A stretch of 62,641 nt of DNA from Modicisalibacter coralii (GCF_004117855.1 NZ_QWBW01000011.1:401-63041); one strand, 5' to 3'. Numbered from the stretch's first letter, positions 52,019 through 60,924 are shown. A program made the numbers and translations. The notes: a model not told the origin generated them from the sequence alone.

Positions 52019-54223
52019 ATGAAGCTGAACATAGATGATCCACGTGAACTGTATCGCGGGGTTAACGCTGAACTAGATGACATAATCAGTGAGCTAGCCA
52101 CCGAGTCAGACGATGAGCAATTGAACGGCGCCCAGCGTGAGGCCCATTCGTTACTGCGGGAGCATCGGTCGAACCTTCAGGATCAGCTGGAAGCTCTTGA
52201 GGCCAACGCTGAGTGGGATACCTTCACTATCGCGTTTTATGGCGAAACGGGGGCGGGAAAATCCACAATCATAGAGACCATGAGGATATTGCTTAAAGAA
52301 GACAGCAAGCTGAAAGATCAAAAAGCCTTCCGGGATTTTCAGGGCAAATACGAGCTGACAGGTGACAGGCTGGGTGCGCTCCAGTATGAGGCAGAGCGAC
52401 TTGGCCGGGAAATTGAAGATCTCCGCGAAAAATGTGAAGAAACGTCTTCGAACTATGAGCAGCTAAGTGCGGAGTCCAGGAACAAGATTGTCCAATATCG
52501 TGAGCTGGTACTGGAGCGAAAACGGACGGCGTCCTTGTGGCAGAAGTTTCTGCACTTGTTCAGGGAAACGGAAGAGGAGCTGGCTCTTGCCCGTGAAGAA
52601 CAGCAGTTATGCAAGATCGAAACAGAACGCGAGAGCGAGCTGTCGGTTCTAAACGAACAGAAAATAGGACTGGAAAACCAGCTGGCAGAAACCAGGGACA
52701 AGCTGCAGGAGTTCAGGGAACACCTGCCGGAGCTTGAAGCTTTGTCTGACGGCGGAATCATAGGAGATGGCCGCTCAGATTTCACTCGAAGGACGCAACG
52801 ATTCGACTTCAGCGTAGCTGGCCAAGAATTTACACTACTCGATGTACCGGGAATAGAAGGCACTGAGCGCCTGATCGCGGAGGAGATTGAAAAAGCCCTT
52901 CAGGCAGCCCATGCTGTGTTCTACGTCACGAACCAGCCCGCACCTCCACAAACGGGGGACCAGGAACGAAGGAAAGGTACTCTCGAGAAAATCAAAATGC
53001 ACCTTGGGGCCTCAACAGAGGTCTGGTGTGTTTTCAATAAAAAAGTTATAAATTCCAGGTATGCGCTGAAAGATCGCCCGCTTATCTCTGAAGATGAACA
53101 TGCCAGCTTGCAAGAACTTGAAGAGAAAATGGAAGAACAGCTCGGGTCGCATTTTCAGGGTGTGCGCCCGTTGACCTCGCTCCCGGCCTTCCTGGCAGCA
53201 ACAGATCATTTTGCTCCCGATTCGCAGAACGCGAGACGCCGCAAGAAAGCTCTATCCGAGTTTGAAACAGACCTGCTGATCGAGTTATCCGGGGTGGAGG
53301 CATTTATCCGCTTTATTCAGGACAGCGTGCTCGAGGATAGTCAGCAAAAGATTCAGAGGGCCAATCTCTTCAAGGTCAAGGATGCTCTGGACAAGACCAC
53401 CGTCGTCCTCGACCACGTAAGACAGGGAATTTCAGAGTTGGCGGCGGATCTCCGCCTCGGCGAGCAGAGTTCGAAGAAGCAAATCAGAAGTGGCTTTTCG
53501 TCATTCAGGAAGCGTCTTGAATCTTCCGCCGAGACCTCAATTGAACGCTTCAGCAGCGATGTTCTGAACGAAGTGTATTCAGAAATTGACGACGATATCA
53601 GCAATGATGCCTTTAAAGCGATTTTGAAACAGCTGATTAAAACTCATCAGGAGCGGCTGAATGAAAGTTTGAAGAAGGCGATGGCGCAGCAGATCGAGCG
53701 TTTTAAAAAAGAGACCGAGAACATAGTCAAGCGTTTCGAGGATAAAAGTCGCGAGTTGACGGATATTTACACCACGATTGCTAGTGCCGATATTGATCGT
53801 GATTTCGACCTCAAACTGGATATCGACAATGGTTTGCGATTGACGAACCTTCTGGCAGTCATCGCTGGTGGAGCATTGCTTTGGTGGAACCCAGCAGGCT
53901 GGTTAGTTATTGGTATGGGAGCAGCCAGTATTGCAATCGGTGCATACAAGGCCGTACGTGGATTTCTGAGTTCCAGTTACAAAAAATCGCAGCAACGAAA
54001 AGCTGCTGATGAAAACCTCAGAAACATTACCGGCCAATTGCGCGAATCACTGCAAGAAAGTCTCGAACAAGGTCTCCCGGAGATGAAAGAAAAAGTCACT
54101 GAGATTGAGCAGGCACTCGCCATACCTGCGGGCAAGGCGAGGGCACACGCAGACCTGATTAACCAGTCGAATACAAAAATCAAGACGTTGTCGAGCATGA
54201 TCGAAGCTTCAGGAGCTCTGTAA
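52019..54223 (+). CDS. Dynamin-like GTPase, LeoBC-like (Eleos system)
   Basis: 734 residues. P-loop GETGAGKST (75-83), a long coiled coil (about 110-240), G3 DVPGIEG near 280, FNKK as the likely G4, then more coiled coil and a paired hydrophobic segment near 610-645 (LAVIAGGALLWWNPAGWLVI), the membrane paddle of bacterial dynamin-like proteins. It pairs with the LeoA-like gene, whose ATG overlaps this stop by one base (TAATG). Such LeoBC/LeoA pairs are described as the Eleos anti-phage system. It presumably acts at the inner membrane on infection. Confidence 0.82.
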   Translation: MKLNIDDPRELYRGVNAELDDIISELATESDDEQLNGAQREAHSLLREHRSNLQDQLEALEANAEWDTFTIAFYGETGAGKSTIIETMRILLKEDSKLKDQKAFRDFQGKYELTGDRLGALQYEAERLGREIEDLREKCEETSSNYEQLSAESRNKIVQYRELVLERKRTASLWQKFLHLFRETEEELALAREEQQLCKIETERESELSVLNEQKIGLENQLAETRDKLQEFREHLPELEALSDGGIIGDGRSDFTRRTQRFDFSVAGQEFTLLDVPGIEGTERLIAEEIEKALQAAHAVFYVTNQPAPPQTGDQERRKGTLEKIKMHLGASTEVWCVFNKKVINSRYALKDRPLISEDEHASLQELEEKMEEQLGSHFQGVRPLTSLPAFLAATDHFAPDSQNARRRKKALSEFETDLLIELSGVEAFIRFIQDSVLEDSQQKIQRANLFKVKDALDKTTVVLDHVRQGISELAADLRLGEQSSKKQIRSGFSSFRKRLESSAETSIERFSSDVLNEVYSEIDDDISNDAFKAILKQLIKTHQERLNESLKKAMAQQIERFKKETENIVKRFEDKSRELTDIYTTIASADIDRDFDLKLDIDNGLRLTNLLAVIAGGALLWWNPAGWLVIGMGAASIAIGAYKAVRGFLSSSYKKSQQRKAADENLRNITGQLRESLQESLEQGLPEMKEKVTEIEQALAIPAGKARAHADLINQSNTKIKTLSSMIEASGAL

Positions 54224-55926
54224 TGAAAGACACACTCAATACCTTCAAAGACCAGCAGAACGATTCTCTGGAGCTGTTGAACAGACTTTCGAAGTTTTTG
54301 ACGCAAGGTGAGAAGGCCGGGGTTCCGATTGATCAGGAGTTGCGATCAAAGCTTCAGGCAGCCATCCAATCCGTGTCTGGCGAACGGCTCAAGGTCGCAC
54401 TCATAGGCGGTTTTTCAGAGGGCAAAACGTCTATTGCCGCCGCATGGATGGAGCAGCTCGATAAGTCCAGTATGAAAATCAGTCACAGTGAATCCTCTAA
54501 TGAGGTAAAGGTCTACGAGGTGGGTGAGGACTTTGTTCTTATTGATACCCCGGGTCTGTTTGGCTTCAAGGAAAAGTACAACGCCGAGAAGCAGGCTATA
54601 GAAAAATATAAGGACATCACCAGAAAATACGTGAGTGAAGCACACTTGGTTCTGTATGTCATGAACCCGACTAACCCGATCAAGGAGAGCCACGAGGATG
54701 ATCTGCCCTGGCTGTTCCGCACCTTGGGGCTCCTGTCCAGGACAGTGTTCGTACTCAGCCGCTTCGACGAAGTGGCGGATGTGGAAGATGAAGATGATTA
54801 CCGGGATAACCTCAAAGTTAAATATGACAATGTCGTTGGTAGACTTCGCACGGCAATAGAGCTTGACGATAAAGAAGAGAAAAAACTATCGGTAGTTGCT
54901 GTGGCGGCAAATCCGTTTGACCTGGGCGTTGACCACTGGCTTCAGAACCCCGATGAGTTTAAAAAGCTGTCGCATATTGCTGAGCTTCAGGTGGAGACGG
55001 CGCAGAAGATTCATAACAGCGGCGGCGCAGCGGCCCTTGCAGAAGAAATGCGCGCCAGTGTCATCCGCGATGTTTTGAGTAAGCAGTTGCCGATAGCGAT
55101 AGAGAACGACCAGAAGATCTCACAGGAAGTCACTAAGCTGGACGAGCTTAATAACCATCTAAAGCTGCAGCTGGCGACCACCGAGCGGGATATCGAAGAC
55201 GCGAGGATAGGGCTACGGGAGTTCGTTGCCCGATATTTTTCCGATCTGATCCTCAAAGCGAAAGGTTGTAGTCTCGAAACTTTCGGTGATTTCTTTGAGC
55301 GGGAAATTGGCTCTGAAGGTATTGTGATCGCCACTCGGTTACAGAATGAATTTAGCCGTCAGGTTCAGCCGATTACGCTGGAAGTTGAAAAAATGCAGAT
55401 TGGCTTTGACAACGAGGTCAGTCACTTCAATACCACGATCAAGTCGATGGGCAAGCAGGGTGTAAACCATGTCCTGAACGGAAATTTCATCAATAGAGAC
55501 TCGGTCCTTGCGGCCCGGGACGGAGTTGTGAATGTTGCGAAGTCCGTTGGGGTCGATCTTGGTAAGTATCTTAATTTCAAGCCCTGGGGGGCCACCAAAT
55601 TTGCCAAAGGTGCGAACGGGGCTCTTGCTGCAGTAGGTTTGGCGTTTGAGCTATGGGATAGCTGGGAAGAACATAAGCGCCAGACCGAATTCCAGAACGC
55701 AATTGCCAAAATGGTGAGTAATTTCGAGAAGCAGCGGGAGGAGCTGCTGACACTAATCAACTCGGACCAGTTCAAGGAAATGTTCTTTGGGAACTATCTT
55801 GAGCTCCGGCAGAAAGTCGCGGAGGTAGAGCAGATGCTCAATCAGAGCCGCGAAAGCCAACAGAGGTTTCAAGCATGGAAATCCGAAGCGGAGGCAATAA
55901 AAGTGGATTTCAGGCGTATGGGATGA
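54223..55926 (+). CDS. leoA: Dynamin-like GTPase, LeoA-like (Eleos system)
   Basis: 567 residues, near the ~577 of E. coli LeoA. P-loop GGFSEGKTS (62-70), G3 DTPGLFG (from 108), G4 region SRFDEV (179-184), then a helical stalk and a Gly/Ala-rich amphipathic segment (GANGALAAVGLAFELWDSW) likely to touch the membrane. LeoA was first described in enterotoxigenic E. coli as labile enterotoxin output A. Translationally coupled to the upstream GTPase. Codon use matches the cassette region, with moderate GC. Confidence 0.83.
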   Translation: MKDTLNTFKDQQNDSLELLNRLSKFLTQGEKAGVPIDQELRSKLQAAIQSVSGERLKVALIGGFSEGKTSIAAAWMEQLDKSSMKISHSESSNEVKVYEVGEDFVLIDTPGLFGFKEKYNAEKQAIEKYKDITRKYVSEAHLVLYVMNPTNPIKESHEDDLPWLFRTLGLLSRTVFVLSRFDEVADVEDEDDYRDNLKVKYDNVVGRLRTAIELDDKEEKKLSVVAVAANPFDLGVDHWLQNPDEFKKLSHIAELQVETAQKIHNSGGAAALAEEMRASVIRDVLSKQLPIAIENDQKISQEVTKLDELNNHLKLQLATTERDIEDARIGLREFVARYFSDLILKAKGCSLETFGDFFEREIGSEGIVIATRLQNEFSRQVQPITLEVEKMQIGFDNEVSHFNTTIKSMGKQGVNHVLNGNFINRDSVLAARDGVVNVAKSVGVDLGKYLNFKPWGATKFAKGANGALAAVGLAFELWDSWEEHKRQTEFQNAIAKMVSNFEKQREELLTLINSDQFKEMFFGNYLELRQKVAEVEQMLNQSRESQQRFQAWKSEAEAIKVDFRRMG

Positions 55927-56077
55927 ATGTAAGTTCTGTATCCCGAATCCATAGAAGGATCTGTCAGGATTCCTCGGTGGGGTGCGGGTATGTTGGTTGA
56001 ATGTAGCAAGAGGAAAACGCTATGGAGAGCTCCAGCTATGAGGTTTAATGAAATCTAATACCTGTTATGCATAAGTT

Positions 56078-56511
56078 ATGAATAAGAATTGCACGCATCC
56101 ATCGCTGAAATGCCTAAATCAATACGACTTGATTCGCAAATACCAGTGCGAGTTTTGTAAAGCGATAATGATTTGCACCTGTGACAGGGAGCACGGCGAG
56201 CGGTTCTTGCCTCACCAGCTTAAATTTGGCTCTTGGTATGGTTCCAGAGAGAGGGTGCCCGTCACACTTGGATTCCAAGAGAACACGTGTCCGGAGTGCA
56301 GAGGAGAAAAGCCCGAAGCTGCTCCAAAGGCTCCCATGCATGGTGCAACATCAAAGATAGGCAGGTACTACTGGCGTGAGTTTTTTTTGAGACCACGAAA
56401 AGATTCTACGATTTACATCTAGAGATTGACCCGAACGACTCTAGCTTATCTGAGTTTAGTTTTCCGGATGAACGGAAGATTATAGAGAAGCAGGGCGGAT
56501 GCAGCTTCTGA
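56078..56511 (+). pseudogene. Cys-rich protein gene, frameshifted and truncated by IS30
   Basis: The frame reads 114 residues with Cys pairs (CEFC, CTC, CPEC), resembling a zinc-ribbon protein. At a run of eight T (56381-56388) it leaves frame; adding one T restores a continuous sequence (ETTKRFYDLHLEIDPN...) that runs to 56511, where the stop codon is supplied by the IS30 left end. So the gene carries a homopolymer frameshift and has lost its 3' end to the insertion. The function of the intact protein is unknown. Confidence 0.7.
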
Positions 56512-57583
56512 GTGCAACACCGTCAATGCATTGATGACGGAGCCTCATGGTACTGCGCCATCAGTTCGCTCATCATTTCAATGGGACATGTGAAGTCGAA
56601 GCGCTTCCGCGGGCGCATATTGAGTTCAAGCGCTATCTCATCCAGTTCTTGCTGGCTGTAGACCGATAGATCCGTTCCCTTGGGCAAGTACTGCCGTATG
56701 AGCCCATTGATATTTTCGTTGGCACCTCTCTGCCACGGGCTATGCGGGTCACAGAAATAGATGGCAACACCGGTATTCTGGGTAATCTGAGCGTGCTGCG
56801 CTATTTCGCGCCCCTGGTCATACGTCATGCTCTTCCGTGCAGCCAACGGCATGCGGTTCAGCGCAGCGCTAAAGCCTTCCACGGCAGAGGTAGCGGTCGC
56901 ATCGTGCATCTTGGCCAGGATCAGGTAACCGCTTTTCAGCTCGACAAGGGTGCCGATAGCCGATGCATTGCCCTTGCCTTTGATCAGATCACCTTCCCAA
57001 TGCCCTGGGAATTCACGTTTCTCTACCTCGGGAGGGCGGAGGTGGATGCTGACCATATCAGGAATCTTGTTGCGCCGGTCAACTTGCCCACGCCGCGGCT
57101 TGCGAGTCGCTTTTCCTTGCCGTAGGCAGTGGATCAACTCTTTTCGTAGCTCGCCGACGGGCAACGCATAGATGGCGTTGTAGATCGTTTCACGGCAGAC
57201 GTAGGAGTCTCGGAGGTCAGGGATATTCATACGCTTGAGCTTGCCGCTGATCTGCTCGGGGGACAAGCGCTGACGCAGCATGTGCTGAATCAAGACGAAG
57301 CGTGGATTGCCAGGAAGCAGCTTGCGCCTTGGCCGGCAGACTGTCCGGCGATCTTGGCGACGCTGTTGCGCATGTGGCACACGATATCTGCCATCGATTG
57401 CGGCGTATCTCTCGGCTGATCGTCGACGGAGACCGCTCGAGCAGAGCCGCCACCTTCCTGATGCTCAAGCCCTGCGCGAGGCTGACCTGGATCGTCGCAT
57501 GTTCTTCGATGCAGAGTTCAGAATATGACATGGGGTCAACACCTTACCGATTCAGTCAAGTGTTGCACTCAGAATTTGCGGCC
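56497..57583 (-). mobile_element. IS30-family insertion sequence
   Basis: About 1,087 bp. Terminal inverted repeats of 24 bp with four mismatches (56497-56520 and 57560-57583), the inner 15 bases TTCTGAGTGCAACAC being perfect. It carries one broken transposase. A 71-bp derivative lies at 60073-60143. Confidence 0.85.
56523..57531 (-). pseudogene. IS30-family transposase, frameshifted
   Basis: The N-terminal part (57531 down to about 57390) has the helix-turn-helix MSYSELCIEEHATIQ...SIRKVAALLERSPSTISREIRRNR. Then the frame shifts after RRNR: the continuation DGRYRVPHAQQRRQDRR lies in the frame that runs to 56523 with the DDE domain (GHWEGDLIKGKGNASAIGTL, CDPHSPWQRGANENINGLIRQYLPKGTDL). A two-base deletion or one-base insertion near 57393-57398 explains it. 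Not expected to make active transposase. Confidence 0.85.
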
Positions 57584-57618
57584 AAGCCTTTTGGGCGATA
57601 AAAGGTTTTAAGTTATCG

Positions 57619-58620
57619 ATGAAGAAGCTCTTCTCAACCCGCGAGATAGAAGGCATATATTCAGGTGCCAACTCTGCCGTTTGGCATTCTCATCACCACG
57701 CGCGTGTTAGCGCTAAGAAGCACACCCGCGAAGAAGATTTCGTTGCGACGTTGGTCACTGATGGTGTTCCTCTTCTGGCCCAACGGTGGGCCAGCCTGCT
57801 TGAGCCAAAAGGAATTTCGATTCGAGTATCTGGGGTGTTTTGTCACGGGCACCCTCAAGTGGCATTCGGCTCGCCGCGTCGCCGTGTCGAACTTGCCGAC
57901 TTACTCATCGTTCATCAACATATTGGCCGTACGAAAGCGTTCGCTCGGGCAATTCTCTTACAAGCAAAAACGTCGACTAATGGCACCGCACATCTCAAGT
58001 CCAATGACCCACAGCTGGAGTTGTATTCAACTTGGCCAGCATTTGAATTCGTCACTGGAGGGCTTCTTTCAGGGTTGCGTAACTTTGGGAAGAATTCCTC
58101 AGGTTCACGTTACGTGCTCGTCTTGAACCTACCGCAATATCCTGAAGAAATAGACTGGCCGGATCAGTGTCCTTGGGCGACGAGCCAAACCACACGAAAT
58201 CTGGAAGCGGATAAATCCTTAGCGAAGCTTCTAGGTAATATGTTGTTGTTTCGAGATGGAAGGACATTCTCACTTCATAGACCACGAAGCGATTGGTCAA
58301 AGACGATCAAGGAATTGCTACAGGTAACCGGCAGCAAAACTTACCGAAGATCAAACATTGGCCGCGGCGATACTCCGAGGGGGGCAGGCGATTCAACAGA
58401 GTCGGTTCTATACTATGCTGGCAGCCGCGCTTTCCCGATAGCCAGTAGATTTCAGTCCAGTAGCAGGATGCCGATCCTAGAGCAAGCCTTTGATGTTGCA
58501 TTGAAAACGGATGAGGGTGATCAAAAGATTCCGCCAAATGGGCTTGATAGACCCGGCGAACAAGACCCGGGTGGAGTGTCCTCATTAATTATTGAAACCT
58601 TTGATCCGGAGCGAGAATAA
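57619..58620 (+). CDS. Unknown cassette protein, possible PD-(D/E)XK nuclease
   Basis: 333 residues with no clear Shine-Dalgarno. The middle segment RRRVELADLLIVHQH followed by AFARAILLQAKTST has the Asp...QxK spacing and hydrophobic strands of a PD-(D/E)XK nuclease core. The C-terminal third is low in structure, with Gly/Arg-rich RRSNIGRGDTPRGAG. It starts 36 bases after the IS30 end and is followed by attC3, so it is at least partly a cassette gene. The nuclease call is tentative. Confidence 0.55.
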   Translation: MKKLFSTREIEGIYSGANSAVWHSHHHARVSAKKHTREEDFVATLVTDGVPLLAQRWASLLEPKGISIRVSGVFCHGHPQVAFGSPRRRVELADLLIVHQHIGRTKAFARAILLQAKTSTNGTAHLKSNDPQLELYSTWPAFEFVTGGLLSGLRNFGKNSSGSRYVLVLNLPQYPEEIDWPDQCPWATSQTTRNLEADKSLAKLLGNMLLFRDGRTFSLHRPRSDWSKTIKELLQVTGSKTYRRSNIGRGDTPRGAGDSTESVLYYAGSRAFPIASRFQSSSRMPILEQAFDVALKTDEGDQKIPPNGLDRPGEQDPGGVSSLIIETFDPERE

Positions 58621-58642
58621 TGAGCTGCAAAGTCCAACCCGC

Positions 58643-58726
58643 GCCTAACAAGTGCAGGCACGGCGACGCCCACTACATTGCGCCTTCGGCTCCATCCGGC
58701 GGGCGCGCATGCGGCAAGCGTTAAAA
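58643..58726 (+). repeat. attC site 3
   Basis: R'' GCCTAAC (58643-58649) and R' GTTAAAA (58720-58726); centre CATTGCGCCTTCGGCTCCAT, closely related to attC1 and attC4. Confidence 0.88.
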
Positions 58727-58739
58727 ATCAAGGGGTGTC

Positions 58740-59132
58740 ATGGTCAGTAATATCGTCTCAATAATTAGCGCTATCATTGCCGCGATAAGTCTCGCGTTTA
58801 CTTGGCTTCAGTGGCGAAAGATCAATCGCAAAATTGCGATGCTAGATGATGCTGGTGCTGCAATTGAAATACTCCCCGCCTGGTACACAGGGAGAATGAT
58901 GATGGGCCAATGGTGGTTCGGTTTAAGAACGACCGACGGCAGCCTGATAGCATTTAGCACGATCCACGCTATATCCGATGATGGGAAATGGATGGATGTG
59001 GAGCTGTTAACCGAAGACGAAGTGCCGGATAAAAGTCAGTTGAACATAATTTGTGCTGTAGCTGATGATCGCCGCAGGGCTTCTGTCCAAATAGACAAAA
59101 TTGTTGCGGCGTATGATCTTGTCACCAGCTAG
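58740..59132 (+). CDS. Small membrane-anchored cassette protein
   Basis: 130 residues. One N-terminal membrane helix (NIVSIISAIIAAISLAFTWLQW) with a short basic linker (RKINRKI) places the rest in the cytoplasm. No family recognised. It is a complete cassette on its own between attC3 and attC4, 14 bases after the R' box. Small single-helix proteins of this type are common in cassette arrays; some are toxins, antitoxins or defence sensors, but nothing here decides. Confidence 0.65.
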   Translation: MVSNIVSIISAIIAAISLAFTWLQWRKINRKIAMLDDAGAAIEILPAWYTGRMMMGQWWFGLRTTDGSLIAFSTIHAISDDGKWMDVELLTEDEVPDKSQLNIICAVADDRRRASVQIDKIVAAYDLVTS

Positions 59133-59141
59133 CCAGCAGAT

Positions 59142-59242
59142 TTTTAACAAGTCGCTTTAGTACGCGGCCGATGGCCGCCGGACGCCCTTTCCATTGCGGC
59201 TTCGCCTCCATTACAAGGTCGCCGCTAAGCTCAGCGTTATGC
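59142..59242 (+). repeat. attC site 4
   Basis: R'' TTTTAAC (59142-59148) and R' GTTATGC (59236-59242), 101 bp, with arms AAGTCGCTTTAG and CCGCTAAGCTCAGC and centre CATTGCGGCTTCGCCTCCAT. Confidence 0.88.
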
Positions 59243-59257
59243 AACCGGAGGAGACTA

Positions 59258-60070
59258 GTGGTTGACATAGAACTGTCCGATCTTATTGACGGCCCCGAAT
59301 TGGACAACTGCAAGATACATCTAGCAAGTTGGAATGGTCGGAATCATCCGCTAGATGTGTTTGTCAGTGATAGAGAGCGGTGGAAAGGATGGAACGAGTA
59401 TCGTGGCCATAGGGACGATTTCAACAAGAAATTCATATTCTCTCTGATTCAATTCTATCCTGAGGCAGATACTTGGCTTTTTGGCGGTCTCTTCCGGGTT
59501 GTTGCGCGTTACGCCGACCGGTATGAAGTCGTGCTGGACAGGAAGTACGACAATTTTGTTGGGCGTTTGAAAATTCGTTTTAAGCGAAGTGGGCGGGCCA
59601 AAGCGGTTACACCGAACCGCTATTTTCAAGAAATGACTGTCTCGGAGCTGCTGAAGGAACCATATGCAGGAGAGGAGTTTCCCGGGTATGAGGATATTTG
59701 TCTGTCATTTGAGAAGCTTGAAACAGTAGTTACACAGGATAGAAAGGACTGGCGGTCAGCGCTATCCAGCGTGAAAGGCGTATACTTGATTGCGGATAAG
59801 AGCAACGGAAAGAAGTACGTGGGTTCCGCCTATGGGATAACAGGGATATGGTCGCGTTGGTCGTGCTACATAGGGAACGGACATGGCCATAATGATGAGC
59901 TTACGGCCATTATAAAAAAACATGGGAAAGCGTACGCACGGAAGAACTTTGTGTTCACGCTTTTGGAGTTCCGCCCGATGAAAGCAGATGATCAGTCAGT
60001 GATTGATCGAGAGTGCTTCTGGAAGAAAGCGCTGCTTACACGAAGCGACCACGGGTACAACAAGAATTAG
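59258..60070 (+). CDS. GIY-YIG domain cassette protein
   Basis: 270 residues from the GTG at 59258, chosen for its strong GGAGGAG (59246-59252) and its place just after attC4. The N-terminal ~190 residues match nothing I know. The C-terminal part has KGVYLIADKSNGKKYVGSA, the GIY-YIG signature (as GVY...YVG), followed by a nuclease-like segment (SRWSCYIGNGHGHN, KNFVFTLLEF, IDRECFWKKAL). A nuclease for defence or self-limited DNA cutting is plausible. No attC follows; a miniature IS sits there instead. Confidence 0.72.
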   Translation: MVDIELSDLIDGPELDNCKIHLASWNGRNHPLDVFVSDRERWKGWNEYRGHRDDFNKKFIFSLIQFYPEADTWLFGGLFRVVARYADRYEVVLDRKYDNFVGRLKIRFKRSGRAKAVTPNRYFQEMTVSELLKEPYAGEEFPGYEDICLSFEKLETVVTQDRKDWRSALSSVKGVYLIADKSNGKKYVGSAYGITGIWSRWSCYIGNGHGHNDELTAIIKKHGKAYARKNFVFTLLEFRPMKADDQSVIDRECFWKKALLTRSDHGYNKN

Positions 60071-60072
60071 CA

Positions 60073-60143
60073 CTTGGCCGCAAATTCTGAGTGCAACTCC
60101 TTACCGATTCAGTCAGGTGTTGCACTCAGAGTTTGCGGCCAAG
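60073..60143. mobile_element. 71-bp palindromic IS30-derived miniature element
   Basis: Two 25-bp arms (60073-60097 and 60119-60143) with one mismatch, containing TTCTGAGTGCAAC and its complement, plus CTTACCGATTCAGTCAGGTG, which is nearly identical to the right end of the full IS30 element at 57541-57560. It fits a MITE or internal-deletion derivative of that IS. Confidence 0.75.
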
Positions 60144-60148
60144 TATTT

Positions 60149-60924
60149 ATGATCAAAAAAGTTGTTAAAGATGAGATCCTTTCCAGGATCGAGAAGGCTG
60201 AAAAAGAACATGGGGTGCGAGTACTCTTTGCCGTTGAATCAGGTAGCCGAGCTTGGGGTTCGAGTCATCTAATAGTGACTACGATGTTCGCTTTATATAT
60301 GCCCATCCCAAGGACTGGTATGTGGCTGTTGATCTGGAAGACAAGAGAGATGTTATTGAATATCCGATTGTCGACGAAATCGACATCAATGGGTGGGACA
60401 TCAGAAAAGCTCTGAAGCTCTTTTCTAAGTCAAATCCTGCATTTGTGGAATGGCTTCAGTCACCCATTGTCTATATCGAGAGGGGCAGTTTTGCCCAGGA
60501 AGCGCGGGATCTTCTTCCAAAGGTGTACTCCATTGAAAAAGGAATATATCACTACCGCAGCATGGCGAAGACGAATTACAGAGGATATCTCCGTGAGGAG
60601 CTGGTTCCCATTAAGAAGTATTTCTATGTGTTGAGGCCGCTGCTTTCAATTATGTGGCTGGAAAGATATCGGCAGCCAGCGCCTATTGAATTTGAAAAAC
60701 TTCGGGAAATGGTCATAGATAGAGCTGATCTAGATGCCCAGACTTCAGAATTGCTCGAAAGAAAAAAGAGGAGTTTGGAAAAGGAGCTGGCGCCGCCGAT
60801 CACCGAGTTTAACCATTTCATTGAGTCTGAGCTTCAGCGGTTGGAATCTTTTGCAGAGAGCCCCGATAAAGGCGGGAAAATCATGAACGATCTAAACTCT
60901 TTGTTCCACGAGAACTTGAGTTAA
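60149..60924 (+). pseudogene. RlaP-like nucleotidyltransferase gene with frameshift
   Basis: From the ATG at 60149 the frame reads MIKKVVKDEILSRIEKAEKE...FAVESGSRAWG, then breaks at 60257-60261. In the next frame it continues FESSNSDYDVRFIYAHPKDWY to 60924. Adding one T (GGGTTTC for GGGTTC) restores a typical nucleotidyltransferase active site, GS-x(9)-SDYDVRF, of the RlaP/YcgL-type family. The deletion lies inside the active site, so no active enzyme is expected. Sequencing error cannot be ruled out. Confidence 0.75.

Noticed and set aside
56050-56077. A possible attC R' box GTTATGC near 56064
   Set aside because: No matching R'' box or paired arms upstream within 150 bases.
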